64,000 nucleotides of DNA from Platycnemis pennipes (taxonomy: Eukaryota; Arthropoda; Insecta; Odonata; Platycnemididae). Position 1 is the first letter of the stretch. Every line of letters starts with the position of its first letter. The notes beneath the pieces are model-generated. The model was not told the DNA's origin and made no database searches. It saw only the letters and a list, made by a program, of their open reading frames with translations. Of this stretch, positions 11,315-21,016 are shown in pieces. The stretch spans positions 155,512,688 through 155,576,687 of the forward strand of contig OW121848.1 in assembly GCA_933228895.1 (NCBI GenBank), read 5' to 3'. The position numbers and the translations under genes are program-made.

Positions 11315-12560
11315 ATTTTATATTTGTATCAAATTTTGCACTCTTTGGGTGCTTACTTCAACCCATACATAGTTTTATTTAACTTACCAGATATTTGTCT
11401 GCACCCAGACCCTGTTGCTTCATTTATAATTCTTCTTTTACCTGACCATGTGAAAAGGCATTCTTCACATCCATCTACACACAGCCATACAGCAGTCATC
11501 TTTGTTGATTACTGCCGGAAGAGTCCTAAGTGTAGTTAGTGTTGCCACTGGAGCATATGTTTCTGTGTGATGAAACCCCTTCTTCTGAGCTTATCCTTTC
11601 ACTACTAGTCCTGCCTAATGCCTTTCCACTTCTCCATCCTCATTTCTCTTGTTGCTGAACACCCAGTTATTTTCCATTGTTCTTTTCTCTGGAGGTATAC
11701 TTACTAAGGTCCAGATATCATTTTCTTGAAGGGCCTCCATTTTTTTCTTTTATTGCTTGCATCCAGCTATCTCAATCAACTCTGCCAGCTAATTCTTCAA
11801 AACCTTATGGTGTGTCTTCAATATAAGTTTCTGCATGTAGAGTAAGGGTGACTTAATCTTCCAAGTATTTCGGTGTATCAGTCTTCCTTAGGCTCTGCAT
11901 GAGAACTTGCTCTTGTTTCACTTCATCATAGTTTGGTGACACTTACACACACTCTTCATTGCTGATTGGTGAATCATCTTGAATTGATTGGGTGTCTTGC
12001 TCATTTATGGTATTTTCATTCAGTTCTGTTTCATTTTTCATTCTATCCTCCAGTATGTGTTTCTTTAAATTCCTAATAGTTCTTGTCTCATCAAACTTCA
12101 AGTCCCTTCGTGGTATAATATTTCTTTCTTCAGGGCACCACAGTTGACATCCATTTGGGCAGTTACCCACCATGTGTTTCCTTGTTCTTGTACCGAATTT
12201 GCCTTCTGTAATTTCCTTGGGTAGATGCAGATAGGCTATTGATCCAAAAACCCATAATTTCTTTAAATTTTGTTTTTGTCCATACACCATTTCTGCAGGA
12301 ACTCCCTCAGTTAGTGCTGAAGTTGGTCTGTGATTTAATAGTTATGCTGCAGTTAATGCTGCTTCTGTCCAAAGATATTTTTTTTAGCCCTGAGCTAAGA
12401 AGCATACACCTAGCCTTTTCTAGTATTGTCCTATTCATGCATTCACAAACTCCATTTTGTTCAGAAGTGTATCGCATTGTGAATTTAAATTGAATGTTTT
12501 TTTCTCAAACTATTCCTTCAGCTCTGATGACAAGTACTCTCTCCACGAAATTGGCGGCAA
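11315..12560 (-). pseudogene. Ty1/copia polyprotein remnant: integrase to start of reverse transcriptase
   Basis: Read on the minus strand, successive frames give the end of a copia integrase core (NGVCECMNRTILEKARCMLL-like, near 12500-12430), then the 115-codon open stretch 12290-11943 with LKKLWVFGSIAYLHLPKE and LKFDETRTI. Further on comes the connection to reverse transcriptase, with QAIKEKMEALQEN, NNWVFSNKRNEDGEVER and ETYAPVATLTTLRTL. The copy ends near 11315 with a NKTMYGLK-like block. Several stops and frameshifts break it. No long terminal repeats or primer site were found. It lies on the opposite strand just upstream of the host exon at 12916 and is probably intronic. Confidence 0.8.
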
Positions 12561-12915
12561 AATGTTCACATCCTTTGTTTGAAAGGATTTTTACTGATAT
12601 TAAATCCCAATGAAAATCCTAGTGAATGATAGCTGAATTTTGTGGTATTTATGAATGATGGCTGAATTGGTCTGAGTAATTTTTGGGCTCCTATATTCCA
12701 GTGTTCTGTTATTAAACTAGGTTGATTAATAAACAAACCAGATTCAGGTGAGATGTCGTGGAAACGTTCCATATTAAAGGAAAGATAATGGATGATAGAA
12801 AATAATAGGTTGATTAAACTTACTCTTTTGGTTCAACATGCTCAGAGGAGGTCAGATTGTTCTCTTTTCATAAATTGGGAAGGTAATACCTTTTTTTAAA
12901 TTCTTTCTGAAACAG
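12561..12915. other. Probable intron upstream of the host exon
   Basis: No independent gene. The last 40 bases are pyrimidine-rich and end in CTTTCTGAAACAG, a plausible 3' splice site for the exon that follows. Confidence 0.5.
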
Positions 12916-13371
12916 GAGGCATTACGTGCTTCAGCACCCAGTCAATTCTCCACTGGCATCCTGATTGGCCGATCTGGTTTCCTGCCGGTCCCCAAGCCTA
13001 GTGAAGAGGGAACTCCGTTTGAGTATGAGCCCCCATCGCCCCCAGTGGGCCCTGAAGATGGTCCACCTTTGCCCACTGGGGGCTTGCCAGCCCTCGAGAG
13101 CCTGGGGTATGTCGCTCACGTGAAGGCCGTCTCGGTTGGGGATGGAGCAGGTGGCTTCACCCCCATTGTGGCTTGCTACAGGGCCCTGCAGGAGGCTCTG
13201 GCTGGTCTCTATCACGTTTCGGAGAGGAAGGAAGTGATGAAAGTCACAGAGGATGGCAGTAGTGGTAATTCATCTCCTAACTCTCGGGCTGAAGATGATG
13301 ACAGCATGCACATTGAGTCAGAGAACTCTCAAGGGGAGAGAGAGGACATTTTGGAGACCCGAGTGTCGTGA
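12916..13371 (+). CDS. Terminal coding exon of an unidentified host gene
   Basis: After an acceptor-like AAACAG the frame stays open for 151 codons to a TGA at 13369-13371. The exon starts in phase 0 with EALRASAPSQ. It has a proline-rich middle (FEYEPPSPPVGPEDGPPLP), a leucine-alanine helix near the centre (VACYRALQEALAGLY), and a serine and acidic tail (SPNSRAEDDDSMHIESE). GC content and codon use are unlike the surrounding repeats. The frame has no ATG at its start, so it must be spliced to upstream exons that were not found in the window. The protein was not recognised. The low-complexity tail suggests a regulatory or scaffold protein, but that is a guess. Confidence 0.6.
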   Translation, partial: EALRASAPSQFSTGILIGRSGFLPVPKPSEEGTPFEYEPPSPPVGPEDGPPLPTGGLPALESLGYVAHVKAVSVGDGAGGFTPIVACYRALQEALAGLYHVSERKEVMKVTEDGSSGNSSPNSRAEDDDSMHIESENSQGEREDILETRVS

Positions 13372-13865
13372 AAACTGACTTCTGTTTGCTGAGGGAAAGT
13401 TGTGTGGAGTGAAAGGTTCTGTGTGCATGGTGATGTGTGTTGCTGTCTTTTGGGCTGGTTGTGCCCAAGAAATTGTAGTTTTGCCTGATAAAAGATTGCA
13501 TGGCAAATAACTTCCCAAGTGGATTTACTATCATTAAATTATTTATATGTTTTAAGTTATTGTTGGACTTGTTGAAACCCTACTTCCACTGGAACTAATG
13601 GGACTCATTTTTGATTGTATCATTTTGGGAAGCTAATGTTGTTGAAGAGAATGAGTGATACTTTGTCAATCTACTTTGGATTCCCATACATTGTTCATGG
13701 TGCTTTTTTAATGGAAGGCATTCTCTCTCAAGTGCAGTTTTATGTCATTTGTGGAGAAAAATATTTCAATGACTTTTGAACAAAGATATCTATAAAAAGT
13801 CATCATGTGTTGTGAATGAATTCAAGTTATCAAGGTTGACCTTGGCAGTAAAAATATCAAATAAA
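13372..13865 (+). other. Probable 3' UTR of the host gene
   Basis: Non-coding, T-rich sequence follows the stop codon at 13371 and runs to the polyadenylation-type hexamer at 13860. Confidence 0.45.
13860..13865 (+). terminator. Candidate polyadenylation signal
   Basis: AATAAA about 490 bases after the stop codon of the host exon. No other good hexamer was noticed between the stop and this site. Confidence 0.45.
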
Positions 13866-16030
13866 GTTGAAATGTTATTTTTATGGTAATCAACCAATTA
13901 GTTATAACAATAGTAAAGACTTATTGAGGACATTATTGTGCAATAATGTAGTGTATTTCATGCTAACCCTTCGTTTTTTGATGTAATTTTCAGGGTAGTA
14001 TTATTTAAGTTCTAATGGTGTAAGGTCACCATTGCGAAGAATCTTCTACGGGTTATTGCTTGAGTTAAGGATTTGTGAATCGTGTAGGCAGGATGGAATT
14101 AGCCTGGCAAACCAAGGTCTTTGGTTCTGGCTTGTGTAAATGCCATTTTCTGCCAGCTTTGTTGCATTTATGTTCATGTTGTGGTGTGGCTGAACTCATT
14201 CTTGCAGTAAATGAAGTAATAATTGATGATAGCCATGATAAATAGTAGATAAATTTATGATGTAGAATTGGAATAGTAGGTAGGCTTAATTATTTAATTT
14301 TGGAATTCCAGTGAGGCTGGCTGTTATGTTGACAGTATTGATACAGTGATACGCAGTTGTCATTGGCGTTGTAAATTATCAGTCACATTTGTATCAGCCC
14401 ATTATTGGTAGTGGATTGTATAGGTTTAATAACTCATTATAATTTTAGTCTGCAATGTTATTGCTTTAATTCTTCTCTTGTAGTCTTCGACATCAGGAAT
14501 ACTATGGCTTCCTTGTCAGATGGTAGGATTATGTCATCTTCATTTCATCTTTCTCTTCCCTAGCCAACTGAAGGAGGAAGGAATTTCCATCTTTGAAAAG
14601 GGGCCTTAACTTGGCATAAAGACTTCCACTAGTAAAACCTGGAGAAATTATTAAAAAACCTAGAGGCGGCTGTAATTCATCCCAAGGTGGAAATGGAAGA
14701 AATTCGGATGCAACCAGACCTCCAGTGCTGGTGAAAACAGCACCACGAAGAAAGAATTTGAGGCTTTGTGGAAATGAGTAGTCCTGGATGACAGAGATCA
14801 CCAAAGAAAACTGAAGAGAATTGTCGACCATACAAAAGTTTTCCTAGGGATACAACGGGAAAAATCAAAGAAGAATGGTGCCATCCATTAAAGACAACAT
14901 TATGGACCAGGAAGTGTGGAAGAAAGTCTTGCTACAGAACCCAAAGATACCTGTCATGGCCAATTTATAAATGGAACAATTTGAGAGGACAGCAATAAGC
15001 AGTGAGAAATAGAGACCGAAATTATGGCTGCAAAAGGTGGATACCTTTTTTGTCATTTGCACATAAGTGCCCAAATCTTGGATTAATGCACTCCCATTCT
15101 TGAACTTATTGATCAGCAAAGTCGAAGGGCCCATTCTGACATATCCATAGGATATATTCAGCAATAATATCTCCATGCTAGATTTCATCATCATCCATGC
15201 CAAATCAATGGCATCATCCAGTCTATGATCCTCCTACCTCTACTCTTGGCGGATGAGGAACATAAGGCACAAGCACTGGTCTAAGTACGGATGATTTCCC
15301 ACAAATATCAAAACAAAAGGAGGGACATTGATGATTACATAAGGGACCAAATCAGCAGGAAAAAACTGACAATGGACACTACATTGACACAAAATGGTAA
15401 GTCTTGGCTTTGTAAAACTGCTATATAAAGGACCTTCAAAATATGTTACCAATTGAATAGCTTCAACTGGGACAAACGGCAGAAACTTGGCAGGACATGG
15501 AGTTCTGTAATTTTTATAAGAATGCAAACCCCCCTTTTATCCTCCCTTTCCTTTATTCCTCCCATGCCACTTTGGGAATATATAAAGGGGGGGAATACAT
15601 ATAAGAAGGGAAGCTTTCAATTGACAATGATGTGGGAAATATGTGGAGTACTGTTTTTATCAAGATATGTATGCTTGTTGACTATTTTATAGGCATTGTG
15701 GGAGACCTCTTGTGTGATGTAGGTGGCAACCCTGATCGCCTCAGCAGCATCTCAAATTTCCTGAAGAAAACTGCCCTTTTCAATTTAATGTAATGGAAGT
15801 ATTTTATTCATACCCTATGTGATTGATATTTAACTTGCTTATTAGAGGCATTAGCATATTTTCTGAGTTGCTATTATGTTTTGCATGATACTATTGATCA
15901 TTATCAATGCACCTATTAAACCTTTCTACCTACTACAGGTTCATGGGGTTATGAATACTATCCTCATAAAAGTGAAAGGGCATTTGTTTTCTTGTGAATG
16001 GACTGACAATTGTTGTATATTATTCGCTCT
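13866..16030. other. No gene recognised
   Basis: Several open frames of 60-112 codons occur on the minus strand (for example 14865-15203). Plus-strand reading in mixed frames between 14550 and 15500 has a protein-like look (for instance RPYKSFPRD and SKYVTN) but is full of stops and matches no family I can name. It may be a heavily decayed mobile-element gene. Confidence 0.35.
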
Positions 16031-16135
16031 TCCCTGTGGGCAGGGGATTTAGAATACTCCCACAGTATCCCTGCTTGTCGTAAGAGGCGACTAAAGGGGT
16101 TAGCGATAGGATAACACAGATGGGCTAGGATGCAA
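16031..16135 (+). mobile_element. Isolated 5' module of the I/Nimb-type LINE family
   Basis: Contains GAATACTCCCACAGTATCCC and GTCGTAAGAGGCGACTAAAG, the signature of the 5' UTR of the LINE copies at 39555, 46542, 56542 and 61072. Only about 100 bases are present before the sequence becomes unrelated. Confidence 0.7.
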
Positions 16136-16219
16136 AGCAGGTTGGTTAAGTAGCATTGTGGTATGAATATGAATCCCAAAGATTTTCCCTTTCTTTTGAG
16201 GATGGATGCTAACATTTAT

Positions 16220-16650
16220 GTGGAGCCTCGACCAATGCCAACATCCGAGATAATTGGGAAGATACGTTATATTATAGTATTATATAAAACATCACAACTG
16301 ATGGAATTACGTGGTAAAAACTCGCCCAAATAATTGGCAATAATTTTTCCCATGGAAGAATGTTCACTCACCATCTTCCCCACATACGGGATAGGTCTGT
16401 TTTGGTTGCATTGACTGTACCTTCTCAATAGAGCTTTAGGCGGAATTAGGTACGTGGTTTGGGTTACCCACAAATTAAATGAATTGAATTTAAAAACCAA
16501 GTAATATGAAAATTGGTTCCAACACAATGTTATTCAAGAGAAGGAAATTACGATTTTTAATACATGATAATCACGAGTGATGATATGTATACGCTACATG
16601 CGCTGTTTTTACCCTTTTGCGTGGGAGCCTTGCAATGAAAAATGCGAGGG
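16220..16650 (+). repeat. Dispersed repeat family, copy 2 (see 4822-5260)
   Basis: Same orientation as the first copy. It begins about 85 bases after a LINE 5' module fragment and ends with GGAGCCTTGCAATGAAAAAT. Confidence 0.75.
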
Positions 16651-16879
16651 CAAAAATTATATTAGAAGTGTATAATTTGGATGAGAGTTCAACTTATTAA
16701 GGCTTAAAATATTTTTTCATTACGGTGTTCTTGTAGTTTTCAATGCATTGATTTCAGCTTTTAACATTTTCAGAGTTTTGGCGAATATTTAATTCGGCAG
16801 AAATAAAATATTCCAATTATAGGAGACCTTTAGGCGATCCGTCAGGGAAATTGTTAAGTCCATCAAGGAGAAGTCAGGG

Positions 16880-17445
16880 AATTTAAAAATTGGATGTCAG
16901 TAAGTACCCTGTTATTTGCCATCGCAATAAATGACATAGTATCCGGCATCCCAGAAGCTGTTGAAGCTTCTCTTTATGTGGACGACTTAGCACGTTCCTG
17001 GTAATCCAAACTATCATGATGGAGAGACAGGTACAAATGGTATTGATCAACCTCCATATATTGTCGCGTAACAACAGGTTTCCCTTTCTGCGAGAAGACG
17101 CGCTACTTCCACTTGATTAAACGACACTGACGATTTCAGCTGCGTCTTCGTGCAGGACACCTGGCGCTGACAGTTGCTGAGTCGGTGCGATTCCTTGGAT
17201 TGGCGTTGGGTCAAAAAGTTAATTGGAAGTCACAATACCGACGTAAATTCAAGATTTAGCTTTGTATCAATCCTTTGGAAATTCTGACCTGTCGTTTCTG
17301 GGGAGAAAATATAACATTAATGCTTCAAAAATTAGAGGCTAAGTTAGACAAAGGAATTTACGTGTTTGGTACTTATTAAAGCTTTGTCTTACTGCAAAAT
17401 CGCGCACTCACGCTGGCAACGGGTGCCTTCCGCACCAATTAAGAG
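16880..17445 (+). pseudogene. LINE reverse transcriptase fragment (I/Nimb-type ORF2)
   Basis: The plus strand reads VSTLLFAIAINDIVSGIPEA and then ASLYVDDLA, the conserved catalytic block that in the intact copy is LFAIALNDIAENI...SLYVDDLAIF. Later pieces match its thumb region, including a segment ending LTLATGAFRTN near 17440. Several stops and frameshifts are present. It is an old, diverged relative of the element at 39555-45380. Confidence 0.7.
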
Positions 17446-17688
17446 CAGCGTATGTAACGCAGGAGTAACTCACCTGGATACAAATATTTGTAGTCGTGTC
17501 AGCTAATTTGAGCCCATCCATCACGCCCTTGCTTGAAATTAAAACCTTGTAGTAAGAAGCGACTTGGGTGGAGAGGAAACAAACCCCTAGGCTATCGTTC
17601 GGGGAGTTAGTGGGTGGGTCTGGTACCTGTGACTGCCCATACCAGCTGCATTACGATCCACACTAATGTTTGCCGTTTGAGGAGACCC

Positions 17689-18198
17689 TTAACCCTGCAG
17701 AGGGCGCGCGACTAATAGTTACAGGAAAGGTCGCGCGGCGTCTCACAGACGCCAGTGAGGTTTTCAATCCTTAGAAATGACTCCTGATATTTCATCCGGT
17801 GATTTTATGCAAATACTTTACGGGGTTCATATTCCATAGTTAAACAATGCATTATTTTATTATTATTTTTATTTCAAACCCATTTTTGTAATTTTTCAGA
17901 CATAGTTTCACAAAAGCCAAGAGACTAACAGTCAAAGCACACCATGCGTGCGTGTTCTAGACAAATATTATTTCCACATATCTTGCATTTGTACTTATAT
18001 GTATCTATTTTTATTACGCCCGCATTTGACACATCTTCCTCTTTTAACAGAGGCAATTTCTTTATCTGTTTCACCGACGTTAGATGTGGTAGGGCATACT
18101 TCTTCAATTTTCAGCCTTAATTCTCGAGGTAGAGAGGAGCTTTGTTTCCGAGTCTGTAAATACTCCATAGTCAATTCTCGGGCTAATGAAAATCAAGA
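17689..18198 (-). mobile_element. piggyBac fragment inserted at TTAA inside a LINE
   Basis: The left boundary is TTAA followed by CCCTGCAGAGGGCGCGCGAC, the shape of a piggyBac terminal repeat at its target tetranucleotide. A nearby inverted GTCGCGCGGCG motif is subterminal. Inside, on the minus strand, is the end of a piggyBac transposase. The other boundary near 18198 has no TTAA and the 5' part is missing, so only about 510 bases survive. Confidence 0.75.
17925..18185 (-). pseudogene. piggyBac transposase C-terminus with cysteine-rich domain
   Basis: In two minus-strand frames joined by a frameshift the region reads TMEYLQTRKQSSSLPRELRL, then a linker with KRGRCVKCGRNKNR, and finally YKYKCKICGNNICLEH...CFDC. 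The pairs CxxC, CxxC, H and CxxC form the zinc-binding domain that ends piggyBac transposases and binds the terminal repeats. The catalytic core is absent. Confidence 0.75.
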
Positions 18199-18561
18199 AT
18201 GGAGAATAGGATCTTGGAGGTTAAGGTCCGTGGTCCCCAGCCGTGTGTCGGATGCTCGGTATGGACCACGGGCAAATACTCCTCTTTGACCCCGCATTCG
18301 CTATTAACGGCCGGTCGGGAGTTAATCGCTCCCGGTTAATTGCCTTCAGAGGCATTATGCCCGATGGTGGCGATTTCCAGGGAGGTGGGGGTCTGTGTCA
18401 GAGGTGCACGGGTTTGGTGGGCCCGTGCTTTAAGTTACACCTTGAAGCAGTCAACCACCTCAAGGATCAAAATCCCTTGGGTAACTCTGGCGACCGCACC
18501 AGTTTGCGGTGCAGTTTCCCGAAAATGTGGCTCCGTGGTGGGTGGGGGAGCCCAGGGGATG

Positions 18562-19130
18562 AAGCTGACAATGGAATGGAAGAACTTCAACTGCCACCAA
18601 AAATAATATCCCGGTCAGACACGGGCGGGGGAGAAATATTAAGAATGGTGTAACCGTTAAGTGATAATAAAGTGGGCACAGGTGGTGAAACTTTCAAGAA
18701 GAGAAGAAAAGTCTTGTCGTCACCAATACCCGGGGACAATCTCTGCTAAGCTTGGAGATGGCTCGCTGATGATCGGAACGGCCAATTCGGTGTTGAGCAA
18801 AGGTGCTCTTACTATTCAAATGCTACATGATATCACGGTGGAGATACAACACACCCTCGACATCAGCAGGGGTGTCAACATAAGTCTCTAAGAACTCTTT
18901 TACGTGGAAGTGGACAAATAGAGGGAGATGGCCTCTTAGAGCTTTGGCAACGTTCGCCAACTTACCATGAGGCACAATGGAGAAGTTTTAGACACGTCCT
19001 CTATTATTCTGACTTTTGCGAGTGATAGCGGTTCGTTGGTAAAAACAAGTAGTGCGCTGATACGATTCGTCCGCGAAAACTTGCTCTGCGGGTTTTTAAA
19101 AAGTTCCCCGCTGTAACTCACCTAGGCCCC
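18562..19130 (+). pseudogene. LINE ORF1 (gag-like) fragment
   Basis: Starts with an ATG-initiated MEELQLPPK-like peptide and an SRSDTGGG-like motif, aligning with the intact ORF1 starts at 40145 and 57140. It continues through a region matching the segment before the zinc knuckles (LGDGSLMIGTAN, then SRGV). Many stops interrupt it, and the zinc knuckles are not recognisable. Confidence 0.65.
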
Positions 19131-19239
19131 TTTTGAAGATTGCAAGCGCGAACTCTGGTAGTTGTAAGGGAGACTGAGAATGCCTCCTGGATTGAATTCG
19201 TAGAAATATAATCGCACTCCACTTGCACAGGCATGTGAT

Positions 19240-19545
19240 AAAATGAATAGTGTCTCGAGCTCGCGCGTGGAGCACGGCGTCTCATGTGTAAAAGTTAACG
19301 GCCTTGTCGTGAGTTTTTATCTCGCGACATCGCTGATATTTTTGTTCTCCCTGTGGGAACTTCGGTCAGCCATCGCAGATTCTGAGGACACTTCTCTGGA
19401 CCTGCTGGGCCTCCACAACGCTTTACTTCGAAATGTTTCGGGGCAGGCGATGATTAAGATTCTTAAAAGCTTCAACCAGATATTGTTGGAAGGTAGCTTC
19501 CCGCAGTTATTGGAGGAATCTATGATGTCTCCAATGCACCCTCAA
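19240..19545 (+). pseudogene. LINE ORF2 fragment, region before reverse transcriptase
   Basis: Open stretch with VKVNGLVVSF, LWELRSAIADSEDTS, LLGLHNALLRN and ILKSFNQILLEGSFPQ. These align with VKVNGLVV-, IWELDSAISDSRDS-, NIHNAFLRN- and TLNQIWSQGIFPKKW-type blocks of the intact ORF2 at 41386. It ends abruptly before the catalytic part. Confidence 0.7.
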
Positions 19546-19813
19546 ACGAGACCACTCTCGTCTTGCTGCAGCTTCCTGGTGTGCGGGTGCAGCTGCTCCC
19601 CTTCAGATGCAGGAGGGTTTAGGACCTGTGTTGTCAGCCCCCTCACTCTCGTGCAAAGGATGATAGTGGTCATCATCTAACTGCTGATGATCAGCCCGAT
19701 GCTCGGACCTAACCCTCTCTCTCCTGATTATCAGCTGGTCAATGTGCCGTTTTTCCAGCCTCCCACTTGCCTCCAGCTGAACGAGATAATTGTAGGGCAC
19801 CAAATAATCTGCT
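19546..19813. other. Junction sequence, nothing recognised
   Basis: Sequence between the LINE fragment and the envelope-like pseudogene; it may hold a decayed C-terminus of the latter. Confidence 0.35.
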
Positions 19814-20735
19814 TCAACTTGGTATTGGACCTACCTTCCTCGCATGAAGGCTGGTAAAGGGACTACTTGCCAAGTTTGGTACTGTGCATAACTCATCTCT
19901 ATAAAAAAACTTCATATTAGCTACAACAAGCCACTTTTCAACCCATAGCTTGACAGCTCTGTTTGTACAGTTCTCCGGTAAGATTCGATATTCAGACGGT
20001 ACCACTTTGCTGACCTCAGTCAAGGTGGCAAACACTGCATCTGGGCTCAGGAGGGTAGGATCGAGGCGTCCAGTTTGAGCCACCGAGAGAAAAGCATTTA
20101 TGTAAGACACTTTCAGTGTCAGTTGCTTGTCCATTTGAAATATAATGCTCTGGACGAGAGAATGGACCGATTGAACCCACATCTGTCGTTTGAATGTAGT
20201 CAGTCCTTTCCTTCATTTCAAGTCAAACATTTTGAATTGCTTCTCCACAGCCGTCCTCAATTCCTGCACCTGGGTGTTCATAGCTGTCATCTCCCTAGTG
20301 AGCTGGGCTCACAGCGCCAAAGTATTCTCCTTTAGATCTTTCTGCTGGGCCGCTATCTGTTTCCGAGTGATTTCGTCCTTCTTTTGTATGGTAGATAGGG
20401 CAGACTTGACATCCTGTGCATCGTCCATAGTGGCGATTCCCATTTCATTTAGATATGATGCCATGCCAAGTTTTTCTTCCTATCTCACCTGCTTTTTTTC
20501 ACAGCCAATTAAAGTTCTGATTCAAACTTCCTTTACTTTTGTGTGGAATTCCGCAAAACGTTGAGGACAAAGCGGAGGAGCTCCTTAGTAATCAGGGCAG
20601 ATATACGCCGTCTCCCTTCTAAGTCCTTATGAGTAACAGTGCTTGCATTTGCGGTAGGTTTTTTGCCGTGTTTAAGGAGGGTAAGGGAAATGGAATGAAG
20701 ATCTGCAAGATAACGTAGGTTTAGGATCGTGGACA
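19814..20735 (-). pseudogene. Envelope-like (baculovirus F-type) glycoprotein remnant of an errantivirus-like retroelement
   Basis: Minus-strand reading in several frames gives a block with a MDDAQDVKSALSTIQKK-type helix, a long heptad-like region (TREMTAMNTQVQELRTAVEK), then ALSVAQTGRLDPTLLSPD-like and LTEVSKVVPSEYRIL pieces. This order is typical of the ectodomain of F-type fusion proteins carried by insect gypsy-like (errantivirus) elements: coiled coil, hydrophobic helix, then a region with LxPxLLSP. Stops near 20330 and 20200 and the missing start and anchor show it is dead. No gag-pol was found next to it. The assignment rests on overall pattern, so a search is desirable. Confidence 0.55.
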
Positions 20736-21000
20736 TACGATGGAAGAAAGAGGGATTTAATTACAGAGAGCCGGAAATCAAGGATGGGACTTTTTGCGGA
20801 GTGTTTTTGAAATATGAAAAGGCTATTGACTAAGATAAGGAGAAATATATGAATCCCTAACTTTTTATACCATTTGTGGGTCTGCCTCTCAATTGGGTAA
20901 TATGCCATCATTTGATCGAAGCGGTTTGATTCCACCCAGCGAATCGTTGTGCTTGACAACCGCCTCGGCCTTGGAAACAAACGAATCTTCTCTTCGAGAG
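20675..21000 (-). pseudogene. piggyBac transposase fragment around the third catalytic aspartate
   Basis: The minus strand reads RFDQMMAYYPIERQTHKWYK, then LGIHIFLLILVNSLFIF and LDFRLSVIKSL. This is the conserved stretch that follows the catalytic aspartate of piggyBac (usual form GGVDRSDQMLAYY). The GGVD part is changed to VESNRFD, so a key region is lost. The fragment abuts the envelope-like pseudogene, with a chimeric open frame across the joint. Confidence 0.75.
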
Positions 21001-21016
21001 GGTTTGTCAACCACAT

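Larger units (their letters stand above)
17560..19545 (+). mobile_element. Rearranged I/Nimb-type LINE copy interrupted by piggyBac
   Basis: From 17560 the sequence follows the 5' UTR of the LINE family. It is interrupted at TTAA 17689-17692 by a piggyBac fragment and resumes near 18199 with the next part of the same UTR (GGTGGGTGGGGGAGCCC-like motifs near 18540). ORF1-like sequence follows at about 18562-19130, then a jump to an ORF2 segment at 19240-19545. Internal deletions have removed the endonuclease region. The order and orientation match the intact copy at 39555. Confidence 0.75.

Noticed and set aside
13045..13371. Independent small gene starting at 13045
   Set aside because: The codon there is GTG and the frame is open upstream to a splice acceptor, so it is part of a longer exon.
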